A DNA stretch of 64,000 nt from Euglena gracilis. Lineage: Eukaryota > Euglenida > Euglenophyceae > Euglenales. Each line of letters begins with the position of its first letter. The first letter of the stretch is position 1. The notes under the pieces are model-generated. The model was not told the origin of the DNA and searched no databases. It saw nothing but the letters and a program-made list of their open reading frames with translations. The position numbers were made by a program, and so were the translations under genes. Shown in pieces: positions 11,100 through 23,135 of this stretch. The stretch covers positions 23,024,761-23,088,760 of the forward strand of contig CP154957.1 in NCBI GenBank assembly GCA_039621445.1, given 5' to 3'.

Positions 11100-13454
11100 C
11101 CACAGTCCCGGCCGACGGCGTCACACCTTTGCCGGCCAGGGTGCCAGCACATGCTTGGGTGTTTTGCCTGGTCGTGGAAAACCATAACCCCCCCCCCCAG
11201 GGATGGATGGGAAGCCCTTCGGTATTGAGGTAGGTGGTAGGGGGGGGGTCCCGACCCCCCCATGGGGGGGTAAGGTGATAGGGGGGGGGGTCGCTGAGCT
11301 CTTATCCCTATGGGTAAGAGCGAAGCTTACCCCTGGCGAAACCCCCCCTTCGCCCCCCCCCGGCCGCCCCCCCCCCCCCCGGGTCGGGGCCTCCTCAGGA
11401 ACCGACGGATTATCACCATGATCCCAGCCCGGTTCCCGGAATTTTTTTTTTCAGTCGCGAGCGACTGGATTTCTAGTTTCCGAATCACCTGGGTTTGACC
11501 CCAACTCCCCGCCAGGCCCGAGTTATTCACGCGCGAAGGGGTCCAAACTGGGTAGGCTTTCCCCGCCCCCCCCCCCCTGGATAATCCCCCCCCCTCTTGG
11601 ACTCTGCCATTTCGGCCAAAAAATGTCAATTTTCAAAATATCTCCAAAATGAAGCCAGATCAAAGGAAATGTCCAGAGACCTAATTTGAAGCCCTTGGAA
11701 CGCCCCATCTACCGGTATTTTGATTTCCCCGCAACTCCCCGCCTAGCCCGAGATACGGCCGTTTTTGGCCCAGATGGCCGTTTTGTACACTTTTCCCACT
11801 GTTCGACACTTTTCCCACGTTCAAACGACATTCGAGGAGGCTTGAGAGCCTCCTCGAATGTCGTTTGAGCGAGTTCGAGGAGGCTTGAGAGACTCCTCCT
11901 ACGGAGCATCCTCCTATTCTTAACCCCGCCATTTTCCCCACCATCGGTTGTTGGCGAGCCCTGCTTCCAACTCACGTCAGGAGCCTTGCTCTCCCCAGCC
12001 CCTGGCCTTTATTGCAGCGTGCTGGCGGGTCCACGGAGTTTCGGGAGGTCCAGCCGCCGTCACCCCCACAGGCTGGTTCCAGAAAGTACAGAAGTAGCCA
12101 AGATGGGTTTTGCACATTGAGGAGCCCGAGAGGCCAAGGTTTGTAGGAAATATTTTATCAACAAGAAGATCTACAGTGCAATTCATCCCCAAGTTGAACA
12201 AACCCTATGAATACCACCAACTTCAGGGCAGACATTCAGGTAGGGTATGTATCATTTGTTCACCGAATCAAAATTTTGTGTTCACCTGTTTATCAAAGAA
12301 AATTTTTGTGTTGATTTGTGTTCAGCAAAATTTTTTGTGTTCACCAAAAAATGTGTCAAAAATGAAAGATGTTTTTGTCCACTCCGGAGGGGGATAGGCA
12401 TTCGTTCGGGTGCGAATGGGAAAATTTGCTCAGATTGGTCGCAGTTTGACCCAGGTCTTGGAAAGAGGAACACCTGTGACGGCATTGGAGGAACGTTTCT
12501 TTTTCCTTGTTTGAATCAAACACTTTGGGGTTATGTCGAACTTGGTGGCAAATGACACACCACGCCCCAGAATGTGAAAAAATGTGTTGCGACGTTTCGA
12601 AGCTGCACTCAAGCTGCAGTCAAGGCAGAAGGTTTTCGCTAAACATTCGCTAACATATGCTAAAAAATGCTAAAAGGACTCAACATCCCTGCATCATACT
12701 GGTGGGACCCATCCCTCAACTTAGGTGTTTCCGTTCCCGATGCCGGCATTCCGCTGGGGCGCAGAGCGTGCGTGCGTGCGGCCCATCGCAGGGATTTGGG
12801 GTTAGGTCAGGTGAAGGTCAGGTATTTTTGGCCCAAATGAGGCAGAATCCCAAAAATAGGACCAAAAATTGGGCCTAATTTTCGGATTAATTTCGGTTGA
12901 AAGTTGGGCCGAAATCATAGCCCTATCCCTATCCCTGTAACCCCCATATTTCCTCACTCTGTATGCAGAAAACCCTGGACCATGGGTTCCGACCACGGCC
13001 CTGTCATGCATTTCAACCCCATAGGGGATCAGCCGCCTTATATTGAAGCTGCCTTGTGTTTTTAGTTTTTTTGTTCACCAAATTTTTTCAATACGTTCCC
13101 ATGAGTTTGTTCACCAAACAAAAAAAATTGTGTTCACCACTGTCTTTGTGAACACTGCCCAGGGTCATTTCCATTTTCCCTAAAAGAAAATCAGTCATTT
13201 TAACAGTCAACCACCCCTGGCAACCACCCTTGGGGAGTTAGTTTGCCAATTTTGGAATTTGGAGTGTCGGCCAGTGATTAATTGGGTGTATGGGTGTCAT
13301 GCACCCCGACTCCAATCTGATGAAGAATCTTTTGAACTTTTTTTCAAAGACCCAAAGAGCCATTTATGCCAGTGGCTTTGAGCACTTTTGAGGCAATCAA
13401 CCAACTGCATTTGCTGTAACCCATGTCCCAGGGAAGTCTCCATGCTGATGCAGG
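11100..13454. other. No confident gene; low-complexity and palindromic DNA
   Basis: C- and G-homopolymer tracts are frequent at 11.2-11.6 kb. A perfect 48 bp hairpin lies at 11821-11868. A possible exon of the first gene begins at 11969, just after a CTG that fits the nonconventional rule. It soon reaches a stop and is not secure. The rest is AT-richer DNA without sustained coding character. Confidence 0.5.
11821..11868. repeat. Perfect 22 bp inverted repeat with 4 nt loop
   Basis: The arms begin TCAAACGACATTCGAGGAGG and continue CT; the loop is TGAG; the second arm is an exact reverse complement. A second, imperfect copy of the arm motif follows at about 11877-11900. The adjacent CTCCTACGGAGCATCCTCC also occurs at about 21675, at the end of the satellite block. 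Confidence 0.9.
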
Positions 13455-13483
13455 GTTCACTGTTGGGGGGGTTACGGTAGGAG

Positions 13484-13655
13484 GATGCTCAAGCTCGAGC
13501 GCTCAAGCTTGAGCATCCTTGAGCGTTTTTAAGCCCCCCCCCTCGAGAGGGCTCCGACAACACTCGAGGATGCTCACGAGCATCCTCGAGCGGCACTCGA
13601 GGATGCTCATGAGCATCCTTGAGCGACCTTGAGCGACATCTCGAGCATCCTCCTA
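13484..13655. repeat. Palindromic GGATGCTCATGAGCATCC-type array (left)
   Basis: Tandem palindromes of the form GAGGATGCTC(AT)GAGCATCCTC alternate with GAGCG spacers. They form the left inner edge of the satellite block. The same unit makes up the right array at 21386-21690. Confidence 0.85.
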
Positions 13656-13705
13656 CTGTCATGCTTGCATGTATCACGGGACCACAAAAAAAGCACATAT
13701 CCCCC

Positions 13706-16700
13706 GAAGTGATTTTGGGGCCCTCGAACAGTTGAGCAACAGAAGGGATTTGCCCCCCAAAACGATTTGAAAACACAAGGGGTTTGCCCCCCAAAACGAC
13801 TTGGAAACACAAGGGGTTTGCCCCCCAAAACGACTTGGAAACACAAGGGATTTTGTTATTTTGGGGCCCTCGAGCAGTTGAGCAACGAAAGGGATTTGCC
13901 CCCCAAAACGATTTGAAAACACAAGGGATTTGCCCCCAAAACGACTTGGAAACACAAGGGATTTTGTTATTTTGGGGCCCTCAAACAGTTGAGCAACAGA
14001 AGGGATATGCCCCTCAGAACGACTTGGAAACACAAGTAATTTCCCCCCAAAACGACTTGGAAACACAAGGGATTTGCCCCCCAAAACGATTTGGAAACAC
14101 AAGGGATTTTGTTATTTTGGGGCCTCGAGCAGTTGAGCAACAAAAGGGATTTGCCCCCCAGAACGATTTGGAAACACAAGGGATTTGCCCCCAAAACCAC
14201 TTGGAAACACAAGGGATTTTGTTATTTTGGGGCCCTCAAGCAGTTGAGCAACGAAAGGGATTTGCCAGAATGATTTGGAAACACAAGGGATTTGCCCCCA
14301 AAACCACTTGGAAACACAAGGGATTTTGTTATTTTGGGGCCCTCGAGCAGTTGAGCAACAAAAGGGATTTGCCCCCCAAAACGATTTGAAAACACAAGGG
14401 ATTTGCCCCCAAAACGACTTGGAAACACAAGGGATTTTGTTATTTTGGGGCCCTCAAACAGTTGAGCAACAGAAGGGATATGCCCCTCAGAACGACTTGG
14501 AAACACAAGTAATTTCCCCCCAAAACGACTTGGAAACACAAGGGATTTGCCCCCCAAAACGATTTGGAAACACAAGGGATTTTGTTATTTTGGGGCCCTC
14601 AAGCAGTTGAGCAATGAAAGGCATTTGCCAGAATGATTTGGAAACACAAGGGATTTGCCCCCAAAACGATTTGGAAACACAAGGGATTTTGTTATTTTGG
14701 GGCCCTCGAGCAGTTGAGCAACGAAAGGGATTTGCCCCCCAAAACGATTTGAAAACACAAGGGATTTGCCCCCAAAACGACTTGGAAACACAAGGGATTT
14801 TGTTATTTTGGGGCCCTCAAACAGTTGAGCAACAGAAGGGATATGCCCCTCAGAACGACTTGGAAACACAAGTAATTTCCCCCCAAAACGACTTGGAAAC
14901 ACAAGGGATTTGCCCCCCAAAACGATTTGGAAACACAAGGGATTTTGTTATTTTGGGGCCCTCGAGCAGTTGAGCAACAAAAGGGATTTGCCCCCCAGAA
15001 CGATTTGGAAACACAAGGGATTTGCCCCCAAAACGACTTGGAAACACAAGGGATTTTGTTATTTTGGGGCCCTCAAGCAGTTGAGCAACGAAAGGGATTT
15101 GCCAGAATGATTTGGAAACACAAGGGATTTGCCCCCAAAACGAGTTGGAAACACAAGGGATTTTGTTATTTTGGGGCCCTCGAGCAGTTGAGCAACAAAA
15201 GGGATTTGCCCCCCAAAACGATTTGAAAACACAAGGGATTTGCCCCCAAAACGACTTGGAAACACAAGGGATTTTGTTATTTTGGGGCCCTCAAACAGTT
15301 GAGCAACAGAAGGGATATGCCCCTCAGAACGACTTGGAAACACAAGTAATTTCCCCCCAAAACGACTTGGAAACACAAGGGATTTGCCCCCCAAAACGAT
15401 TTGGAAACACAAGGGATTTTGTTATTTTGGGGCCCTCGAGCAGTTGAGCAACGAAAGGCATTTGCCAGAATGATTTGGAAACACAAGGGATTTGCCCCCA
15501 AAACGACTTGGAAACACAAGGGATTTTGTTATTTTGGGGCCCTCGAGCAGTTGAGCAACGAAAGGCATTTGCCAGAATGATTTGGAAACACAAGGGATTT
15601 GCCCCCAAAACCACTTGGAAACACAAGGGATTTTGTTATTTTGGGGCCCTCAAGCAGTTGAGCAACGAAAGGGATTTGCCAGAATGATTTGGAAACACAA
15701 GGGATTTGCCCCCAAAACCACTTGGAAACACAAGGGATTTTGTTATTTTGGGGCCCTCAAGCAGTTGAGCAACAAAAGGCATTTGCCAGAATGATTTGGA
15801 AACACAAGGGATTTGCCCCCAAAACGAGTTGGAAACACAAGGGATTTTGTTTTTTTGGGGCCCTCGAGCAGTTGAGCAACAAAAGGGATTTGCCCCCCAA
15901 AACGATTTGAAAACACAAGGGATTTGCCCCCAAAACGACTTGGAAACACAAGGGATTTTGTTATTTTGGGGCCCTCAAACAGTTGAGCAACAGAAGGGAT
16001 ATGCCCCTCAGAACGACTTGGAAACACAAGTAATTTCCCCCCAAAACGACTTGGAAACACAAGGGATTTGCCCCCCAAAACGATTTGGAAACACAAGGGA
16101 TTTTGTTATTTTGGGGCCCTCAAGCAGTTGAGCAATGAAAGGCATTTGCCAGAATGATTTGGAAACACAAGGGATTTGCCCCCAAAACGATTTGGAAACA
16201 CAAGGGATTTTGTTATTTTGGGGCCCTCGAGCAGTTGAGCAACGAAAGGGATTTGCCCCCCAAAACGATTTGAAAACACAAGGGATTTGCCCCCAAAACG
16301 ACTTGGAAACACAAGGGATTTTGTTATTTTGGGGCCCTCAAACAGTTGAGCAACAGAAGGGATATGCCCCTCAGAACGACTTGGAAACACAAGTAATTTC
16401 CCCCCAAAACGACTTGGAAACACAAGGGATTTGCCCCCAAAACGATTTGGAAACACAAGGGATTTTGTTATTTTGGGGCCCTCGAGCAGTTGAGCAACAA
16501 AAGGGATTTGCCCCCCAGAACGATTTGGAAACACAAGGGATTTGCCCCCAAAACCACTTGGAAACACAAGGGATTTTGTTATTTTGGGGCCCTCAAGCAG
16601 TTGAGCAACGAAAGGGATTTGCCAGAATGATTTGGAAACACAAGGGATTTGCCCCCAAAACGAGTTGGAAACACAAGGGATTTTGTTATTTTGGGGCCCT

Positions 16701-19700
16701 CGAGCAGTTGAGCAACAAAAGGGATTTGCCCCCCAAAACGATTTGAAAACACAAGGGATTTGCCCCCAAAACGACTTGGAAACACAAGGGATTTTGTTAT
16801 TTTGGGGCCCTCAAACAGTTGAGCAACAGAAGGGATATGCCCCTCAGAACGACTTGGAAACACAAGTAATTTCCCCCCAAAACGACTTGGAAACACAAGG
16901 GATTTGCCCCCCAAAACGATTTGGAAACACAAGGGATTTTGTTATTTTGGGGCCCTCGAGCAGTTGAGCAACAAAAGGGATTTGCCCCCCAGAACGATTT
17001 GGAAACACAAGGGATTTGCCCCCAAAACCACTTGGAAACACAAGGGATTTTGTTATTTTGGGGCCCTCAAGCAGTTGAGCAACGAAAGGGATTTGCCAGA
17101 ATGATTTGGAAACACAAGGGATTTGCCCCCAAAACGAGTTGGAAACACAAGGGATTTTGTTATTTTGGGGCCCTCGAGCAGTTGAGCAACAAAAGGGATT
17201 TGCCCCCCAAAACGATTTGAAAACACAAGGGATTTGCCCCCAAAACGACTTGGAAACACAAGGGATTTTGTTATTTTGGGGCCCTCAAACAGTTGAGCAG
17301 CAGAAGGGATATGCCCCTCAGAACGACTTGGAAACACAAGTAATTTCCCCCCAAAACGACTTGGAAACACAAGGGATTTGCCCCCAAAACGAGTTGGAAA
17401 CACAAGGGATTTTGTTATTTTGGGGCCCTCGAGCAGTTGAGCAACGAAAGGCATTTGCCAGAATGATTTGGAAACACAAGGGATTTGCCCCCAAAACGAC
17501 TTGGAAACACAAGGGATTTTGTTATTTTGGGGCCCTCGAGCAGTTGAGCAACGAAAGGCATTTGCCAGAATGATTTGGAAACACAAGGGATTTGCCCCCA
17601 AAACCACTTGGAAACACAAGGGATTTTGTTATTTTGGGGCCCTCAAGCAGTTGAGCAACGAAAGGGATTTGCCAGAATGATTTGGAAACACAAGGGATTT
17701 GCCCCCAAAACCACTTGGAAACACAAGGGATTTTGTTATTTTGGGGCCCTCAAGCAGTTGAGCAACAAAAGGCATTTGCCAGAATGATTTGGAAACACAA
17801 GGGATTTGCCCCCAAAACGAGTTGGAAACACAAGGGATTTTGTTTTTTTGGGGCCCTCGAGCAGTTGAGCAACAAAAGGGATTTGCCCCCCAAAACGATT
17901 TGAAAACACAAGGGATTTGCCCCCAAAACGACTTGGAAACACAAGGGATTTTGTTATTTTGGGGCCCTCAAACAGTTGAGCAACAGAAGGGATATGCCCC
18001 TCAGAACGACTTGGAAACACAAGTAATTTCCCCCCAAAACGACTTGGAAACACAAGGGATTTGCCCCCAAAACCACTTGGAAACACAAGGGATTTTGTTA
18101 TTTTGGGGCCCTCAAGCAGTTGAGCAATGAAAGGCATTTGCCAGAATGATTTGGAAACACAAGGGATTTGCCCCCAAAACGATTTGGAAACACAAGGGAT
18201 TTTGTTATTTTGGGGCCCTCGAGCAGTTGAGCAACGAAAGGGATTTGCCCCCCAAAACGATTTGAAAACACAAGGGATTTGCCCCCAAAACGACTTGGAA
18301 ACACAAGGGATTTTGTTATTTTGGGGCCCTCAAACAGTTGAGCAACAGAAGGGATATGCCCCTCAGAACGACTTGGAAACACAAGTAATTTCCCCCCAAA
18401 ACGACTTGGAAACACAAGGGATTTGCCCCCCAAAACGATTTGGAAACACAAGGGATTTTGTTATTTTGGGGCCCTCGAGCAGTTGAGCAACAAAAGGGAT
18501 TTGCCACCCAGAACGATTTGGAAACACAAGGGATTTGCCCCCAAAACCACTTGGAAACACAAGGGATTTTGTTATTTTGGGGCCCTCAAGCAGTTGAGCA
18601 ACGAAAGGGATTTGCCAGAATGATTTGGAAACACAAGGGATTTGCCCCCAAAACGAGTTGGAAACACAAGGGATTTTGTTATTTTGGGGCCCTCGAGCAG
18701 TTGAGCAACAAAAGGGATTTGCCCCCCAAAACGATTTGAAAACACAAGGGATTTGCCCCCAAAACGACTTGGAAACACAAGGGATTTTGTTATTTTGGGG
18801 CCCTCAAACAGTTGAGCAACAGAAGGGATATGCCCCTCAGAACGACTTGGAAACACAAGTAATTTCCCCCCAAAACGACTTGGAAACACAAGGGATTTGC
18901 CCCCCAAAACGATTTGGAAACACAAGGGATTTTGTTATTTTGGGGCCCTCGAGCAGTTGAGCAACGAAAGGCATTTGCCAGAATGATTTGGAAACACAAG
19001 GGATTTGCCCCCAAAACGACTTGGAAACACAAGGGATTTTGTTATTTTGGGGCCCTCAAGCAGTTGAGCAACGAAAGGCATTTGCCAGAATGATTTGGAA
19101 ACACAAGGGATTTGCCCCCAAAACGAGTTGGAAACACAAGGGATTTTGTTATTTTGGGGCCCTCGAGCAGTTGAGCAACAAAAGGGATTTGCCCCCCAAA
19201 ACGATTTGAAAACACAAGGGATTTGCCCCCAAAACGACTTGGAAACACAAGGGATTTTGTTATTTTGGGGCCCTCAAACAGTTGAGCAACAGAAGGGATA
19301 TGCCCCTCAGAACGACTTGGAAACACAAGTAATTTCCCCCCAAAACGACTTGGAAACACAAGGGATTTTGTTATTTTGGGGCCCTCGAGCAGTTGAGCAA
19401 CAAAAGGGATTTGCCCCCCAAAACGATTTGGAAACACAAGGGATTTTGTTATTTTGGGGCCTCGAGCAGTTGAGCAACAAAAGGGATTTGCCCCCCAGAA
19501 CGATTTGGAAACACAAGGGATTTGCCCCCAAAACCACTTGGAAACACAAGGGATTTTGTTATTTTGGGCCCTCAAGCAGTTGAGCAACGAAAGGGATTTG
19601 CCAGAATGACTTGGAAACACAAGGGATTTGCCCCCAAAACGAGTTGGAAACACAAGGGATTTTGTTATTTTGGGGCCCTCGAGCAGTTGAGCAACAAAAG

Positions 19701-21385
19701 GGATTTGCCCCCCAAAACGATTTGAAAACACAAGGGATTTGCCCCCAAAACGACTTGGAAACACAAGGGATTTTGTTATTTTGGGGCCCTCAAACAGTTG
19801 AGCAACAGAAGGGATATGCCCCTCAGAACGACTTGGAAACACAAGTAATTTCCCCCCAAAACGACTTGGGATTTGCCCCCCAAAACGATTTGAAAACACA
19901 AGGGATTTGCCCCCAAAACCACTTGGAAACACAAGGGATTTTGTTATTTTGGGCCCTCAAGCAGTTGAGCAACGAAAGGGATTTGCCAGAATGATTTGGA
20001 AACACAAGGGATTTGCCCCCAAAACGAGTTGGAAACACAAGGGATTTTGTTATTTTGGGGCCCTCGAGCAGTTGAGCAACGAAAGGGATTTGCCCCCCAG
20101 AACGATTTGGAAACACAAGGGATTTGCCCCCAAAACGATTTGGAAACACAAGGGATTTTGTTATTTTGGGGCCCTCAAACAGTTGAGCAACAGAAGGGAT
20201 ATGCCCCTCAGAACGACTTGGAAACACAAGTAATTTGCCCCCAAAACGACTTGGAAACACAAGGGATTTGCCCCCCAAAACGACTTGGATACACAAGGGA
20301 TTTTGTTATTTTGGGGCCCTCGAGCAGTTGAGCAACGAAAGGGATTTGCCACTGAGAACGATTTGGAAATACAAGGAATTTGCCCCCAAAACACAAGGGA
20401 TTTTGTTATTTTGGGGTCCTCGAACAGTTGAGCAACAGAAGGGATTTGCCCCCAAAACGACTTGGAAACACAAGGTATTTTGTTATTTTGGGGCCCTCGA
20501 ACAGTTGAGCAACAGAAGGGATATGCCCTCAGAACGACTTGGAAACACAAGTAATTTCCCCCCAAAACGACTTGGAAACACAAGGGATTTGCCCCCCAAA
20601 ACGACTTGGGATTTGCCCCCAAAACCACTTGGAAACACAAGGGATTTTGTTATTTTGGGGCCCTCGAGCAGTTGAGCAACGAAAGGGATTTGCCCCCCAA
20701 AACGATTTGAAAACACAAGGGATTTGCCCCCAAAACGACTTGGAAACACAAGGGATTTTGTTATTTTGGGGCCCTCGAGCAGTTGAGCAACGAAAGGGAT
20801 TTGCCACTGAGAACGATTTGGAAACACAAGGGATTTGCCCCCAAAACGACTTGGAAACACAAGGGATTTTGTTATGTTGGCGCCCTCGAGCAGTTGAGCA
20901 ACAAAAGGGATTTGACCCCCAAAACGATTTGAAAACACAAGGGATTTGCCCCCAAAACGACTTGGAAACACAAGGGATTTTGTTATTTTGGGGCCCTCGA
21001 GCAGTTGAGCAACGAAAGGGATTTGCCACTGAGAACGATTTGGAAACACAAGGGATTTGCCCCCAAAACGACTTGGAAACACAAGGGATTTTGTTATTTT
21101 GGGGCCCTCGAGCAGTTGAGCAACAAAAGGGATTTGACCCCCAAAACGATTTGAAAACACAAGGGATTTGCCCCCAAAACGACTTGGAAACACAAGGGAT
21201 TTTGTTATTTTGGGGCCCTCGAACAGTTGAGCAACAGAAGGGATATGCCCCTCAGAACGACTTGGAAACACAGGGGATTTTGTTATTTTGGGGCCCTCGA
21301 GCAGTTGAGCAACAAAAGGGAGTTGCCCCGAAAAGGATTTGGAAACACAAGTAATTTGCCCCCCAAAACGACTTGGAAACACAAG
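13706..21385. repeat. Higher-order tandem satellite (about 107/111, 363 and 1,993 bp periods)
   Basis: The basic 107 bp unit joins a 33 bp part (starting GGAAACACAAGGGATTTGCC) to a 74 or 78 bp part containing TTTTGTTATTTTGGGGCCCT and the short dyad CTCAAGCAGTTGAG. Pure 107 bp steps occur at 15475-15796 and 17468-17789. A 363 bp unit with a diverged TAATTTCC segment recurs. Positions 15112, 17106 and 19095 mark a third period near 1,990 bp. Both strands have long open frames because stops are absent from the unit and 363 is divisible by 3; these are not genes. Confidence 0.95.
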
Positions 21386-21690
21386 CAGGATGCTCATGAG
21401 CATCCTCGAGCGACACTCGAGGATGCTCATGAGCATCTTTGAGCGACCTCGAACGTCCTCCGAGAACACTCGAGGATGCTCATGAGCATCCTTGAGCGAT
21501 CACCAACGACCTCCGACAACACTCGAGGATGCTCATGAGCATCCTCGAGCGGCACTCGAGGATGCTCATGAGCATCCTTGAGCACGCTCGAGGATGCTCA
21601 TGAGCATCCTTGAGCGTGCTCGAGGATGCTCATGAGCATCCTCGAGCGACACTCAAGGATGCTCATGAGCATCCTCCTACGGAGCATCCT
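21386..21690. repeat. Palindromic GGATGCTCATGAGCATCC array (right)
   Basis: About a dozen palindromes of the form CTCGAGGATGCTCATGAG and its complement, separated by GAGCG(A/G) spacers. The array directly abuts the last satellite unit and mirrors the left array at 13484-13655. Confidence 0.9.
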
Positions 21691-21720
21691 CCCAGCGTAA
21701 CCCTCCCGTTCACTGTTCAC

Positions 21721-21962
21721 ACCCCCCGGCGGTCGGCTGGTCCTCCCGAGCGCACTCGCCCGGCATCCCGGTGGTGCTGCAGGTGGCCCGGCAAGGGACC
21801 TCCACCGCCGAGACCCTCCGGTCCGCTCTACTGGGTCAACCCCCTCCCACGGGCTCCGGCACAACAACTGGCCTCCCACTGTTGGACTCCGTTCCCGGCT
21901 GTGCGGTGCAGCGCTTCCAACCATCCCCAGGACCGATTGTCATTTCCCTCCCCTCTGCATGA
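21721..21962 (+). CDS. Possible isolated exon, function unknown
   Basis: A GC-rich open stretch reads IPVVLQVARQGTSTAETLRS and later ISLPSA followed by TGA at 21960-21962. Composition resembles the other exons. It begins 6 nt after a CTG at 21712-21714, which would fit a nonconventional 3' splice site, but that CTG lies in the duplication flanking the satellite block. It could be a last exon of the first gene. No partner exon is proven. Confidence 0.3.
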
Positions 21963-22310
21963 TTTCTAACCCCTGTGCTCCGTTTTGTTGTGTTTTCTGT
22001 GTCAAGTCATTCTCCACACTGTATCGTTCTCATGGACACCCGCCTCATGCACCATCTTTCTTTTATGCCCAGCTGCAGCTACAGCCATTAATCCCTGCGT
22101 GACGGGATGGGTGAGTGGGTGGGTTTTGAGAGTGGAATTGGCATGTATGGGAATCCATAAATCCTATGTGTGGTGGGGAGGGGGCTCAGTTGTTGCTGTT
22201 GCTGTGGGAGGTGGAATCATGGAAGGTGGTGGCCTGTGGCCGCCGCCACCACAGGCCAATTTTGTAGGTGCAGCGGGCAGCCGTGGCGCCACCTCCCATG
22301 TGAGGGTGGG

Positions 22311-22710
22311 ATGTCACGGGAGGTAGGTTCGTGGGAGGTAGGTGCTGCGGCCCAACAACAGCAATATTTTCTTGTCAAAATTTGATTTGTTTGGGCTGCG
22401 GCCCCAAACAAACTGCAAACGGTGATCACAAAACAGATTTTATGAGGATATTTGAAGGAATAGGATTAGGTTAAGATTCTCATGCAAACAGTTGAACATG
22501 CGAGGCGGTATTTTTTTTCCTCGAACGACCGCGAAAACGACACTCGAGGAGGATATGAGCCTCTAAAAGGTGCCCAGTGAACCCGAAGAGCCGCCCAACC
22601 TTGGTTAAAAGCATGGGGGGACCCGAGCGAGGCACCTGAAGGTGCCGAGTGAGGGTCCCCCCCATGTGTTATTAACCGCCGGCTCTTTGGGGTGGCACCC
22701 TGTATCCATT
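22311..22710. mobile_element. Foldback element (GTCACGGGAGG family)
   Basis: It begins GTCACGGGAGGTAGG, the same as the element at 39224 and one near 45212. It then has a leader with short TTAGGG-like repeats and a large hairpin at about 22570-22710 (GGTGCCCAGTGAACCC against its inverted counterpart). The hairpin arms enclose ATGGGGGGACCCGAGCGAGG. The 3' boundary is not fixed. Confidence 0.55.
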
Positions 22711-23135
22711 CCGTTTGCGTGCATGCTCATTTTTTGTTCCATGATGACATTTTCAGGTGCTTTGACTGGGGGGAAGAGGTGATCCAACACCCAATGGTTT
22801 CTTGCGGGTTCGTTCTCTAAAAGAGAAGACGTCACCAGGACGGATTTCAAAGGCACAGATCGCAGTGAGCCATTTTTTGCTCTGATGTGGTTTCCCTCCC
22901 CTCCCCCAAAGTGGTGATTCTGCCATGTTTCCATTTATGACCAACAGCTGAATATGCATGTGTAGGAATATGCAGGTGTGCATATGCTAGGCTGCCACCC
23001 TTCCCCAGAAACCAGCCACCTTGACACTTGGGAGGCGTGGGAACTTGAGAGGGCAGCAGATTTGTGTGCCTGGCAGTGTCTTCTGGCAGCCTTCTTGCAC
23101 GCTTTGTCCTGGCCCCGCATCGCACAGGTACAGCC

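Larger units (their letters stand above)
13465..21708. mobile_element. 8.2 kb satellite block bounded by inverted repeats and a direct duplication
   Basis: The left end starts GGGGGGGTTACGGTAGGAGG. The right end, reverse-complemented, starts GGGAGGGTTACGCTGGGAGG, and both continue into ATGCTC. The perfect 10-mer GTTCACTGTT flanks both sides (13455-13464 and 21709-21718). This fits one insertion of the whole block. Inside are two palindromic arrays and the satellite between them. Confidence 0.75.

Noticed and set aside
13706-21385. CRISPR array
   Set aside because: There are no short identical repeats with unique spacers. Units are contiguous, diverged satellite, and the window is eukaryotic.
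13784-21469. Dozens of long ORFs on both strands (up to about 330 codons)
   Set aside because: They are translations of the tandem satellite. The unit lacks stops in several frames and 363 bp preserves frame. There is no coding composition.
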